Shown here one piece after another: positions 1-7,614 of a stretch of 22,836 nt of DNA. The stretch's first letter is position 1; every line of letters starts with the position of its first letter. Source of the DNA: a virus. The position numbers and the translations under genes are program-made. The notes under the pieces were generated by a model. That model did no database searches and was not told the DNA's origin. It saw only the letters and a list, made by a program, of their open reading frames with translations. The DNA lies in the IMG/VR virus record IMGVR_UViG_3300032214_000273, positions 1 through 22,836 of that record; one strand, given 5' to 3'.

Positions 1-1
1 A

Positions 2-1921
2 GAAGGATTCCCAGAAGAAGGTGACTATGGTTATCACCCAAATCCTGGTCTGAAACCACAGGAGAGCGATAGTGATGAAGATATGGATGTCGCATACAAG
101 AAAGCAACCGAGAAAGAGGGTCGTAAACCATTGAATGCAAAGATTATTGAAGGTGCGTCTAATCCAGAAATCAAGAAAGCGTATGCCGATCTTATAAAAA
201 CTCCTGGTGGTTCTCCTGAGCGCAAGGCTGCTATCCGTCGTTACAAGAGTCTTCGTCAGAATGCTGTCAAGGAAGAAACAGAACTCGAAGAGAAGCGTGG
301 ACTGTGGGATAATATTCATGCCAAGCGTAAGCGCATTAAAGCAGGTTCTGGTGAGCGTATGCGCAAACCTGGATCCGAGGGTGCGCCATCTGCAGCAGAC
401 TTGAAGGCATCACAGACTGAAGAAGTAAACATAGACAAGTATGCCGACATGTTGATAAAGCGCGATAAACAAAATCTTAGTAAAAGTCATGTAGTCCACG
501 CAGCTCGTGTTGCGGGCGTAGATCATAAGAAACTTATGTCCGCTGTTAATCAAAAAGTAGGTCGCATTAAAGAAGAATCTGAGATCGAAGAAGCATACGG
601 CATGTGGAAGGTAGACTTCCCTAAGCAACATGCTGGTAAGGCAGTCGCTGCTGGTTCGGTTCACGTCAAGGCACAGAACACTGCTCATGCTCACAAGGTT
701 GCTGCTAAGAGAGTCGGTGTTGATCACAAGATGTTCAAGTCGAAGGTTACTAAGTCGTCTATTCTTCCTGAAGAACTTGGTAAGGACAACGAATGGGGTC
801 GCCCAGAACTGCGCAAGAAGTATGCTGCTATGACTCCTGGTCAAGAATCAATGGCAGCAGATAAGATCCCATCATTCGATCCACGTTACGACAATGTAAC
901 TACTCAGCATCTTGGTCTACACCCTGTTCGCGAAGGTTATCTCGCTGAAATCTCAGCAAAGGCATCTATCGCTAGAGATGAATTCAGAAGAAAAATGCAG
1001 AAAGCACTGACTGATCCAAAGAATATTGCACGTGCAAAGAAAGTTCTTGCGAAAAAGAAAGAAGCAGAGAAAGCAAAGGAAGCACCTCACCTCGTAATGC
1101 AACTACGTAAAGTAGTAAGCATCGGTTCTAAGGTTCAATTCCAAGATGGTCAGCATCACACAATTGCTCCTAACCATGCTGATGTATTCATGAACAAGTA
1201 TAACTCTGCCAAGTCTTCTATCGAAAAAGAAGCACTACAAAAACGTGCGCATAAATCTCATGCTGAATTTATGAGAACAATTGCTGAAGAAGCGCATGAG
1301 AATTGCGGAACTCCAGACTGCTGTCAGATGTGCGACACCGCAGAAATGGGAACACACCATGTTGATTCCTATGAAGCGCACAAGGGTTCGGGTGATCAGA
1401 TCTCCCCAGTAATTTCACATGATGATGAAGACATCCGCTTTCAAGATTTCGATGAAGAAGCATTCGAAAAAGAACTAGAAGCAGATGTCCTTGCTCTTTC
1501 GTGGGATGATTTAGTAGATCTCTATGACGAAGATGAAATTGAATATGATGACTCGCCTGAAACAGAAGAAGGTGAAGAACTAGAAGAAGGAATTACTCCT
1601 GCTGGTCGCCTCAAGAAAAAATTCAATGCGATGCGCACAAAGAGTCGCCGAATGATGGCAAGAAATATTGCAATCAAGCGTGTGTCTTCACCAGAAAAAC
1701 TTAAATCGAGATCGATTCGTGCTGCTCGACGCATGGTATACAAGAGACTGTTGCGTAACAGAGATATTTCTACAGTATCTTCATCTGAAAAGACACGTCT
1801 CGAAGCACAGATAAAGCGTATGGCACCAATGGTTGCTCGTCTATCTGTCAGAGTCATGCCAGCAGTTCGTAAACTTGAGCAATCAAGAATCAAGAACAGC
1901 AGAAACAGAAAGAAAAAGTAA
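2..1921 (+). CDS. Modular acidic/basic virion-type protein, left-truncated
   Basis: The reading frame is open from base 2, so the gene begins left of the window; the first ATG (83) is internal. Visible modules in order: a Lys/Arg-rich stretch; a block starting after ELEE near 290 (RGLWDNIHAKRKRIKAGSG, then a GAPSAADLK motif) of a type recurring in aquatic phage proteins; a second block after EIEE near 587 (YGMWKVDFPKQHAGKA); two related GVDHK motifs near 520 and 715; a Cys cluster CGTPDCCQMC near 1306-1335; a strongly acidic segment (about 1420-1590, including SWDDLVDLYDEDE); and a very basic tail (1590-1918). I recall the acidic and basic tail as conserved in T4-like aquatic phages, without a known function. 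It overlaps the next ATG by one base (TAATG). A scaffold, head-internal or DNA-associated role is inferred from charge, neighbours and the ELEE/EIEE junctions. Confidence 0.75.
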   Translation, partial: EGFPEEGDYGYHPNPGLKPQESDSDEDMDVAYKKATEKEGRKPLNAKIIEGASNPEIKKAYADLIKTPGGSPERKAAIRRYKSLRQNAVKEETELEEKRGLWDNIHAKRKRIKAGSGERMRKPGSEGAPSAADLKASQTEEVNIDKYADMLIKRDKQNLSKSHVVHAARVAGVDHKKLMSAVNQKVGRIKEESEIEEAYGMWKVDFPKQHAGKAVAAGSVHVKAQNTAHAHKVAAKRVGVDHKMFKSKVTKSSILPEELGKDNEWGRPELRKKYAAMTPGQESMAADKIPSFDPRYDNVTTQHLGLHPVREGYLAEISAKASIARDEFRRKMQKALTDPKNIARAKKVLAKKKEAEKAKEAPHLVMQLRKVVSIGSKVQFQDGQHHTIAPNHADVFMNKYNSAKSSIEKEALQKRAHKSHAEFMRTIAEEAHENCGTPDCCQMCDTAEMGTHHVDSYEAHKGSGDQISPVISHDDEDIRFQDFDEEAFEKELEADVLALSWDDLVDLYDEDEIEYDDSPETEEGEELEEGITPAGRLKKKFNAMRTKSRRMMARNIAIKRVSSPEKLKSRSIRAARRMVYKRLLRNRDISTVSSSEKTRLEAQIKRMAPMVARLSVRVMPAVRKLEQSRIKNSRNRKKK

Positions 1922-1953
1922 TGTTATCTTTCAAACAATTTATCACTGAAGCA
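1921..1953 (+). other. Capsid-targeting-like peptide (MLSFKQFITEA)
   Basis: The first eleven codons of the DUF6321-type gene encode a peptide matching the pattern of the T4 capsid-targeting sequence: M, a K or T/S pair, an aromatic residue, Q/K/E, F, I-x-E, then A. The expected cleavage is between E10 and A11. The similarity is visible; processing is inferred. Confidence 0.6.
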
Positions 1954-2208
1954 GCAGTTGACGGTAAGGGTCATAAGAGTTCTACTGGTGGTCTAACCCA
2001 GAAGGGTCGTGACTATTACAACAACAAGTATGGCGGCAATCTACAGGCACCAGTAACAACCAAACCTTCTAAGTTGAAGGCAGGCAGCAAAGCAGCGAAT
2101 CGTCGCAAGTCTTTCTGTGCTAGAATGTCTGGCGTCGATGGTCCAATGAAAGATGAAAAGGGTCGCCCAACTCGCAAGGCACTAGCACTAAGAAAATGGA
2201 ATTGTTAA
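1921..2208 (+). CDS. Small basic DUF6321-type protein with capsid-targeting-like N-terminus
   Basis: This 95-residue basic protein starts MLSFKQFITEA. The peptide closely resembles the T4 capsid-targeting sequence of internal proteins (MKTYQEFIAEA), which the prohead protease gp21 cuts after an (I/L)-x-E site; here that would be ITE before A11. The rest, GKGHKSSTGGLT through SFCARMSGVDGPMKD to a final ALRKWNC, matches my memory of DUF6321, a small domain common in aquatic phage virion-region proteins. The start is fixed by the TAATG overlap with the upstream gene; the ferritin gene follows after one base. Inference: it is packaged inside the head and processed, perhaps binding DNA or injected with it. 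DUF assignment is from memory. Confidence 0.8.
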   Translation: MLSFKQFITEAAVDGKGHKSSTGGLTQKGRDYYNNKYGGNLQAPVTTKPSKLKAGSKAANRRKSFCARMSGVDGPMKDEKGRPTRKALALRKWNC

Positions 2209-2209
2209 T

Positions 2210-2647
2210 ATGGATGAACTGAACACATCAATGAAGATAGTGCTCGCAAATACTTTCGCGATGTATTTCAAAGCACATGGGCATCACTGGAATGTAGAAG
2301 GTAAAGACTTCTCCCAGATGCACGATTTCTTTTCTAGTATCTATGAAGAACTATTCGCTGCGGTTGATCAGATTGCTGAGCAGATTCGTGCACTAGATGA
2401 TTATGTGCCATATGGTCTAGATACTGTGTCTAGTATTGCAACTATTAAAGATTCATCAATCAATGGTAACAGTATTCCGTCGATGCTTCAAGATCTTATG
2501 GATGCGAACGCATCAGTCATCGAAGCATTAAATGCTGCACATAAGTTGGCGGAAGCAGAGGGTAACAGAGGTCTTGTTAATCATATTGAAGGGCGTCTTG
2601 ATGTTCATGCTAAGCATGGTTGGATGCTTCTCGCAACCTCAAAGTAA
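2210..2647 (+). CDS. dps: Dps-like ferritin
   Basis: At 145 residues it is the usual Dps core length. Dps proteins oxidise and store iron in twelve-subunit shells and protect DNA. Ligand spacing follows E. coli Dps (H51, H63, D67, D78, E82): His26 in the HHWNVEG motif, His38 in QMHDFF, Asp53 and Glu57 in VDQIAEQIRALD. The residue at the D67 position is Ser42, so one ferroxidase ligand appears replaced. The C-terminal HAKHGWML is also typical. The N-terminus is short, without the Lys-rich DNA-binding tail of E. coli Dps. It sits between virion-type genes and just upstream of a late promoter, with a one-base gap to the previous stop. Possible roles, inferred: protecting phage or host DNA from oxidative damage late in infection, or handling host iron. 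Confidence 0.88.
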   Translation: MDELNTSMKIVLANTFAMYFKAHGHHWNVEGKDFSQMHDFFSSIYEELFAAVDQIAEQIRALDDYVPYGLDTVSSIATIKDSSINGNSIPSMLQDLMDANASVIEALNAAHKLAEAEGNRGLVNHIEGRLDVHAKHGWMLLATSK

Positions 2648-2655
2648 TATAAATA
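2648..2655 (+). promoter_or_regulatory. T4-type late promoter (TATAAATA)
   Basis: An exact match to the T4 late -10 octamer read by the gp55-type sigma factor, placed immediately after the ferritin stop. T4 spacing would put transcription start near 2661, giving a 20-base leader with GAGGAA (2668-2673) seven bases before the ATG at 2681. The octamer could occur by chance about once per strand in a window this A+T-rich; the position is what supports it. Confidence 0.7.
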
Positions 2656-2680
2656 GATAAAAGATTAGAGGAATCATTTA

Positions 2681-4243
2681 ATGAGACTAGAACAAGTTAT
2701 TAGGTCAACCATGACTGAAGCAGCAGATATGGACGGTAGACTCGACCAGTTGGTTCGTGCTGGTTTGATGCCAACAAGTTCGTTGCCACTTCTGAAGCGT
2801 GCCATTTCTAGAATGCATGCTGGTATGTCACTTCAGGGTGCCGAGCGTGATGTAATGAACATGTTCATCAGTTCGATGATGTTCATTGTTCTCGGTGATG
2901 ACACTGTATTCAATAAGGCACGTGCTGGTGCTAAGACTTATGCTACTGAAGCAAAAGAAAAGACAGAGTATGACTACGAAGGTGACATGGCAATGGGTCA
3001 ACTGAAGTCAATCATTGCGAACTCGCAACGTATGCATGATATGCTTTCTGATGACACCAATCTTCCTGAGTGGGTACAATCTAAGATTACTTTGGCAGAA
3101 GATTATATCTCCACCGCGAGCAACTATATGCAAGGTGAGATGAACGAAGAAAAAATGCCATTCGAAGGTCCATATAGAAAAGTCGGCGAGCGCAAAGACA
3201 AGTATGGTAACACAATAAAGAATGCTGCCAAGCACCTTGCTAAGAAGGCAATGAATGCTCAGAAGAATGAAGAAGTTGAGCAGATTGATGAAATTCTACC
3301 TGTAGTTGCTGGAGCAGCGGCAAGATATGTAGCAGGAAAAGCAGGAGCAGGTGCTGTTGGTAGAGCTGTAGCAGGAGCAGCAACTAAGTATGCAGTTTCT
3401 AAGTCTATGAAGAAAGAAGAAGTCGAAGAACTCGACGAACTCTCAAAGAAGACCATGGGTTCTTATGTTAAGAAAGCATCAGGTGCTGAGCAACCAAAGA
3501 ATGTAATGAGTCCAAAGAATGTTCCTTTGACAAAGATCGCTGCCTACCAAGGTGACAGTGAAACAGGACACTTCGGTAAGAGATTCAACCAAGCAACTTA
3601 TGATAAGGCAGAGCGTCTCCGTAAGAATCGTGAGACAGGCATCAAGAGAGCAGTTGATAAGATTACCAAGGAAGAAGTCGAACAGGTCGATGAGATCTCG
3701 AAGGCAAAACTTGGTCGTTACATCAACAAAGCGAAAGACTCTATTGACATGACATCATATAGAAGCGGTATAAAAGATGGAACAGCGATTTCTTCATCGA
3801 CTCCATATAAATCAAATAATCCGCTAGAGAAAAAACTCTCAAAGCGCCACAAGGGTATCGAAACTGCTGTCAAGAAGTTGACTAAGGAAGAATCTGAAAA
3901 CCTTGACGAACTGTCAAAGGCAACAATGGGTCGTTATATCAATAAGGCTGCCACAAAAATGGGCAGTCAAGGTGTTACTGCTGGTCTAAAGATTGCTGCT
4001 GACGAAAAGTCAAGCAAGAACTTCAAGGACATGGGCAAGCGCGAAAAGGGTATCTCGAGAGCAGTTAACAAACTGACTAAAGAAGATATTGATGCAGTAA
4101 AGAAAATGAACGAGTCATATAAGACTGCATTTGAAACTGCTCTTAATGAATATGGCATCAAGTCTCCCTCGGAACTTGATGAATCGAAGAGAAAAGAATT
4201 TTTCAACTACGTAGATCTAGAATTTAAAAAGGGAGACAATTAA
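2681..4243 (+). CDS. Repeat-bearing head-type structural protein
   Basis: This 520-residue protein starts with a good SD (GAGGAA) behind the late promoter. Residues 1-90 are helical. Residues 98-152 carry YDYEGDMAMGQLKSIIANSQR and LPEWVQSKITLAEDYISTA, a block I recall from many T4-like aquatic phage structural proteins. Residues 208-240 are Ala/Gly-rich. A degenerate repeat follows: GIxxAVxKLTKEE, then E-x-(L/I/V)-D-E, then (L/I)SKxxxGxYxxKA, with its parts at 197-204, 246-266, 319-351, 392-423 and 457-470. The C-terminal AFETALNEYGIKSPSELDES and EFFNYVDLEF also recur in such proteins. The IDE/LDE/VDE triplets resemble T4 prohead protease sites. It overlaps the next ATG by one base. A prohead core or internal head role is inferred. 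Confidence 0.75.
   Translation: MRLEQVIRSTMTEAADMDGRLDQLVRAGLMPTSSLPLLKRAISRMHAGMSLQGAERDVMNMFISSMMFIVLGDDTVFNKARAGAKTYATEAKEKTEYDYEGDMAMGQLKSIIANSQRMHDMLSDDTNLPEWVQSKITLAEDYISTASNYMQGEMNEEKMPFEGPYRKVGERKDKYGNTIKNAAKHLAKKAMNAQKNEEVEQIDEILPVVAGAAARYVAGKAGAGAVGRAVAGAATKYAVSKSMKKEEVEELDELSKKTMGSYVKKASGAEQPKNVMSPKNVPLTKIAAYQGDSETGHFGKRFNQATYDKAERLRKNRETGIKRAVDKITKEEVEQVDEISKAKLGRYINKAKDSIDMTSYRSGIKDGTAISSSTPYKSNNPLEKKLSKRHKGIETAVKKLTKEESENLDELSKATMGRYINKAATKMGSQGVTAGLKIAADEKSSKNFKDMGKREKGISRAVNKLTKEDIDAVKKMNESYKTAFETALNEYGIKSPSELDESKRKEFFNYVDLEFKKGDN
3269..4090 (+). repeat. Degenerate LDE-(L/I)SK-x-x-(L/M)G-x-Y repeats within the head-type protein
   Basis: Protein-level repeats. Junction motifs are EEVEQIDE, EEVEELDELSKK, EEVEQVDEISKA and EESENLDELSKA; three are followed by (L/M)G(S/R)Y(V/I)(N/K)KA. 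Two are preceded by a GI-x-x-AV-x-K-(I/L)-TKE helix, and a last AVNKLTKED lacks the following block. The DNA copies have diverged, so this is an old duplication rather than a recent repeat. Confidence 0.8.
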
Positions 4244-5778
4244 TGTCCGCATGGGGTAATAAAGACGATAAGACATCGGCAGGAACGGTAACTCTTACTG
4301 CGCCTGCTATCACATTCAATGGTGCAACTGGGCATGCCGCTGGCGTGTATACTTCTGCTGCACATCCATTCCAACTTGGCGATCCTGTTGCATATGCAAA
4401 CGGTGGAGGAACCTCTGTTGTTGGTCTAACATCTGGTAGCACATACTATGTTACCAATGTAACAGAAAATACTTTCAGTGTTGCAACAACAGAAGCAAAT
4501 GCGCTTCACAATGTTCCAACCATTGTCGCTTCGACTGACGGTGTTGGTGCATCGCATACCTTCACACTAAGTCTAGATTACGGTCGTGGCACTCTAACAG
4601 GTTCAAGCACAAACTTCGATCCTGCTCTTGCAGTTGGTGATGTTGTTCGTGTTGGTGATCAGGAAATGATTGCTATTGCTGTTGCCAGTGACACAGTTGC
4701 TACAGTAATTAATGCGAATCCAGGATCAGTTCTTACTGCATTTTCTGGTGAGAATTATACAATCAGTGAAAAACCAACGTCAATCGCTTCGGTTTCGACA
4801 ACAAATTTCCAATCAACCCAAGTCTTTGGTGTTGACAATACTGAAATCGCTGCTGGTGGTGACAATGTTGCCTCGGTTGCTCTGATTCAAGGTGGCACAC
4901 GTTATCTCGAAGTTCCTGCCGTAGCATTCTCAGGTGGTGGTGGTGCTGATGCTGCTGCAACTGCAACTATTGCTGCTGGTTCGGTTACTGCAATCGCTGT
5001 AACAAACACTGGTTCGTCATATGAAACTGTTCCTACTGTGAACCTTTCGGTTCCACGCAGAACTATTCCTACATCTGGTGTTAATACTTCAAATGATACC
5101 ATTACTTATGCCACTCACGGATTATCTGCTGGTGAAGAACTCAAGTATTATCACAATGGTGGTACTGCACTTGCTGGTCTAACAAACGGAACATCTTACT
5201 ATCCAGGACAAGTAACTACAAATACTTTCAAACTGTATAATAGTGCTGCTCGTGGCGCCACCGCTGTTGCGACATTGGTAATTGCTACTACTGGTGTTAA
5301 CACAACTACTAATACTTTCACATCAACTGCCCATGGACTAGTTAATGGCGCAGAACTTAACTACAACAACCAAGGTGGTACTACAATCACTGGTCTTACT
5401 TCGGGTACTGATTACTTTGTTGTCAACAAGACTACCGATACATTCCAACTAGCATTGACTTCGGGTGGCGCTGCTATCGATATCAGCGGCACTGGTAACA
5501 ACTCGCAGACATTCGCATCGACTGGTAACTATGACCTAACTGGCACTGGAAACAATGCTCAGTATTTCGATCTTATGACAGCGACAACTGCAACTGCAGT
5601 TGCTGCTAAGGGTACAGGCGCAACTGGTACCTCTGCTCCTCACTCTGGTTGGGTGCAGCGCACAGTTGGAACTGGTGCTCATGCTGGTCGTGTGAAGTAT
5701 GAAGTTCTTGTAGCACTCTCCAAGAATGCGATTGCATCTAGCGATGCTGCTGATGATATTGAATTCCCAGACGCATAA
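4243..5778 (+). CDS. Beta-repeat virion structural protein
   Basis: This 511-residue protein is rich in Gly, Thr, Ala and Val and starts MSAWGNKDDKTSAGTV. It contains three copies of a beta repeat (residues about 35-84, 279-335 and 350-408) with the pattern AHGL-x-x-G-x-x-L-x-Y, GGT, GLT-x-G-T-x-Y-(Y/F)-V and TxxTF-x-L. Between them, residues 217-269 hold two half-repeats of the G-x-x-Y-x-x-VP-x-V type with a Gly-rich centre, seen in many phage tail and decoration proteins. The C-terminal HSGWVQRTVGTGAHAGRVKYE and acidic IEFPDA end resemble my memory of a conserved phage structural C-terminus. SD AAGGGAGA precedes the TAATG-overlapping start. Neck, decoration or tail location cannot be decided from sequence. 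Confidence 0.75.
   Translation: MSAWGNKDDKTSAGTVTLTAPAITFNGATGHAAGVYTSAAHPFQLGDPVAYANGGGTSVVGLTSGSTYYVTNVTENTFSVATTEANALHNVPTIVASTDGVGASHTFTLSLDYGRGTLTGSSTNFDPALAVGDVVRVGDQEMIAIAVASDTVATVINANPGSVLTAFSGENYTISEKPTSIASVSTTNFQSTQVFGVDNTEIAAGGDNVASVALIQGGTRYLEVPAVAFSGGGGADAAATATIAAGSVTAIAVTNTGSSYETVPTVNLSVPRRTIPTSGVNTSNDTITYATHGLSAGEELKYYHNGGTALAGLTNGTSYYPGQVTTNTFKLYNSAARGATAVATLVIATTGVNTTTNTFTSTAHGLVNGAELNYNNQGGTTITGLTSGTDYFVVNKTTDTFQLALTSGGAAIDISGTGNNSQTFASTGNYDLTGTGNNAQYFDLMTATTATAVAAKGTGATGTSAPHSGWVQRTVGTGAHAGRVKYEVLVALSKNAIASSDAADDIEFPDA
4345..5466 (+). repeat. Three dispersed beta repeats in the structural protein
   Basis: Copies lie at about 4345-4494, 5077-5247 and 5290-5466. Each encodes about 50 residues with the shared AH(G/P)(L/F)...GGT...GLT(S/N)G(S/T)xY...TxxTF pattern. 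The second and third copies are adjacent and closer to each other; the first is separated by about 195 residues. Confidence 0.75.
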
Positions 5779-5789
5779 GGCATTAAACA

Positions 5790-6242
5790 ATGGCAGACAG
5801 TAAAGTAACCGCCATGACTGCAGCGACATCGGTCTCACCGACCGATGTCCTGTATCTCGTGAAACCAAATACAAGTCCATATGATCATAAGGTTACTGTT
5901 GCCAATCTGTTTGGTGGCATTTCAGTTCCCGTAGTTTTACAAGACGATCTGATTCTTGGTGGCACCGTGCAGACATTAACTTCTGCTGGTGCCATCAGCG
6001 TTTCTACACTAGTGACTAGAATCAACTCGCCAGATGGTGCAGGAACTTTGACTATTCCTGATGGCGTAGATGGTCAGATTAAGGTTATTGTGATGGTCGG
6101 CAACAATGCTAATCATGCATTGACAATCAATTCTAATATTGGTCACTCTTCGATTGTTTTTAACTCGGCAGGTGATACTGCCAATCTAATATTCTTGGCA
6201 GGGAACTGGTATTTCCTTGGGGGAACGGCGACTGTAACATAA
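5790..6242 (+). CDS. Small virion structural protein
   Basis: A 150-residue beta-rich protein beginning MADSKVTAMTAATSVSPTDVL, a start I recall from phage tail or fibre-associated structural proteins in which short SKVTALT and DVLYLV motifs recur. The rest contains TINSPDGAGTLTIP-like and NANHALTI strands ending FLAGNWYFLGGTATVT. There are no membrane segments or Cys. It lies 11 bases after the large beta-repeat gene and probably shares its transcript. Bases 5825-5849, 35 bases into the gene, form a perfect 10-bp hairpin. Function is inferred from neighbours and composition. Confidence 0.65.
   Translation: MADSKVTAMTAATSVSPTDVLYLVKPNTSPYDHKVTVANLFGGISVPVVLQDDLILGGTVQTLTSAGAISVSTLVTRINSPDGAGTLTIPDGVDGQIKVIVMVGNNANHALTINSNIGHSSIVFNSAGDTANLIFLAGNWYFLGGTATVT
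5825..5849 (+). repeat. Perfect 10-bp hairpin inside the small structural gene
   Basis: GACATCGGTC (5825-5834) pairs fully with GACCGATGTC (5840-5849) around a TCACC loop. It is not followed by a T-run, so it is not a standard terminator. It begins 35 bases after the start codon. Confidence 0.75.
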
Positions 6243-6243
6243 T

Positions 6244-6606
6244 ATGCTTGATTTAAATAATGATACCTTCTTGATTTACGCGATAAAAAATTATGACAAT
6301 CCCAGTTGTAATGGGATGCCTGATTTAGAAGAAGACCTAAAGAGATTTAAATATATCAAACGATTGTTTAAGAGATATGAGAAAACTGATGTCTTGAATG
6401 AACGTTTGATATTGAATCATATAATTGTTTTATATAATGTGTTTGGTAATGCGGCAACTAAGATGCTGTTTTATAAAATAGAAGAAAAATATTGGCACTA
6501 CTTGAAAACATTCCTCGTGTTTCTCAACAGAATGACAAGTAGTTCTATGGTTGAAGTCAACTTGGACCATAACATAGTTACAAGATTAAGGGAACTTAAT
6601 GTCTAG
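6244..6606 (+). CDS. Conserved T4-like hypothetical protein
   Basis: A 120-residue mostly helical protein. The central part (DLEEDLKRFKYIKRLFKRYE, then RLILNHIIVLYNVFG and TKMLFYKIEEKYWHYLKTFL) matches my memory of a strongly conserved small protein of T4-like aquatic phages with no known function. It starts two bases after the previous stop with only a weak distant SD-like GGGGGAA, suggesting translational coupling, and overlaps the next gene by eight bases. It is more A+T-rich than the structural genes upstream. No membrane segment or catalytic motif is visible. Confidence 0.75.
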   Translation: MLDLNNDTFLIYAIKNYDNPSCNGMPDLEEDLKRFKYIKRLFKRYEKTDVLNERLILNHIIVLYNVFGNAATKMLFYKIEEKYWHYLKTFLVFLNRMTSSSMVEVNLDHNIVTRLRELNV

Positions 6607-7147
6607 ATTTGTAGATGCACTAATAACATATCGAATTCTAAGGTTGTTGACTACACCTTTCGATCAACAAGATGCATTTCGTCTGGGGTTGATTGATAAG
6701 CATGGTAATCGATTGAAGAAAGAGAATGAGATAAATACCACGGAAGAACAAGAGGCATATAGTCTGCTTCATAGAATGGTATTTAGATTAAAAAGAATCA
6801 TTGAAAAGATTCCGCTGGAAAATAAGAACTTCCTATCGTTTGCTACTGCAGTTGCTCTAGTAAGGGAACAGATAGAATATGATGATGACGTATTAGAGGA
6901 AGTATTTTATATGACACAAGAACGCCAAGACGTTAAAGACCTCGCCGAAGAACTAGAGGCAGGAAAGATTAGTTCGTTTAAACAGTTTATGGAAGAGATG
7001 GGTGTCGCTGGGGGTGGAGTTGCTGGGATTGGTATTCCGCATCCAACCAAACCAAACCAAGCAGAACCTGGAATCACCAAAAGACAACAGAAAAAATATA
7101 AAAAGAAGAACAACTCAAGTTCTCCTGTATTGGTAAGAAGGAAGTAA
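6599..7147 (+). CDS. Conserved T4-like hypothetical protein with internal SFKQF motif
   Basis: This 182-residue protein has a helical N-terminal two thirds (MSRFVDALITYRILRLL, then AYSLLHRMVFRLKRIIEKIP) that I recall as conserved next to the preceding gene in T4-like phages. Residues 126-135 read SFKQFMEEMG, like the start of capsid-targeting peptides but internal. A Gly-rich GVAGGGVAGIGIPHP segment and a basic tail (KRQQKKYKKK) follow. The ATG overlaps the previous gene by eight bases. The C-terminal GGG-x-AGIG pattern followed by a basic end also recurs in aquatic phage proteins. Function is unknown; a head-related role is a weak inference. Confidence 0.75.
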   Translation: MSRFVDALITYRILRLLTTPFDQQDAFRLGLIDKHGNRLKKENEINTTEEQEAYSLLHRMVFRLKRIIEKIPLENKNFLSFATAVALVREQIEYDDDVLEEVFYMTQERQDVKDLAEELEAGKISSFKQFMEEMGVAGGGVAGIGIPHPTKPNQAEPGITKRQQKKYKKKNNSSSPVLVRRK

Positions 7148-7148
7148 T

Positions 7149-7604
7149 ATGAAGGGTATATTGGATTTCGTAAAGGTATCTAACAATATCGACTCTCTAG
7201 AAAAACTAGAGATCGAAAAGGGTAAAGTCCAGATCATGATCATGAAGATGGCAGCGATTACGCTGGGATCTATCATGCTTTCAGTTGTGATCATGATGTT
7301 GATCGGATTGTTTATGCCAAACGCAATGATCGATAACAATGAGATCTTCAAGATTATTGGTCCAGCATTCTCGATGATTGTTGGTGCCTTCGTTGGTGCC
7401 TTTGCTACCATGATGAATATGAAAGTTTCTGAGTTCGATCCTAATGTCAAGGTCCAAGAAATGGGCAAGACTGACTATAAACATATCGCCGAAGCGCATA
7501 CTGAACATGCCAAAGCAGAGTCGATCGAAGCAGACACTGAAATTAAACTGATGGCAGCGGTCGACAAGTATAAAGACAGCGACGACGACTTCGGTCCATT
7601 CTAA
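7149..7604 (+). CDS. Two-helix membrane protein, holin candidate
   Basis: A 151-residue protein with two predicted membrane segments, residues about 34-57 and 67-90, the second containing KIIGPAFSMIVGAFVGAF. A long charged hydrophilic tail ends DSDDDFGPF. It sits 10 bases upstream of the endolysin, the usual place for a holin or other lysis protein, but it is longer than typical two-helix holins because of the roughly 60-residue tail. The short N-terminal region is amphipathic. Membrane topology is read from hydropathy by eye; the holin role is inferred from position only. Bases 7191-7214 can fold as a short hairpin. Confidence 0.6.
   Translation: MKGILDFVKVSNNIDSLEKLEIEKGKVQIMIMKMAAITLGSIMLSVVIMMLIGLFMPNAMIDNNEIFKIIGPAFSMIVGAFVGAFATMMNMKVSEFDPNVKVQEMGKTDYKHIAEAHTEHAKAESIEADTEIKLMAAVDKYKDSDDDFGPF
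7191..7214 (+). repeat. Hairpin inside the two-helix membrane protein gene
   Basis: TCTCTAG (7194-7200) pairs with CTAGAGA (7206-7212) around AAAAA. With C7193 bulged, GA (7191-7192) can also pair with TC (7213-7214). The arm begins about 42 bases after the start codon. Confidence 0.45.
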
Positions 7605-7614
7605 GGAGTAGATA

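Noticed and set aside
410-844. Long minus-strand reading frame opposite the first gene (144 codons)
   Set aside because: No start context or family signal; shadow of a highly biased plus-strand gene. All supported genes are on the plus strand.
5590-5603. 14-base perfect palindrome GCAACTGCAGTTGC
   Set aside because: Falls in a low-complexity Ala/Thr/Val coding stretch where such words arise easily; no loop and no context.
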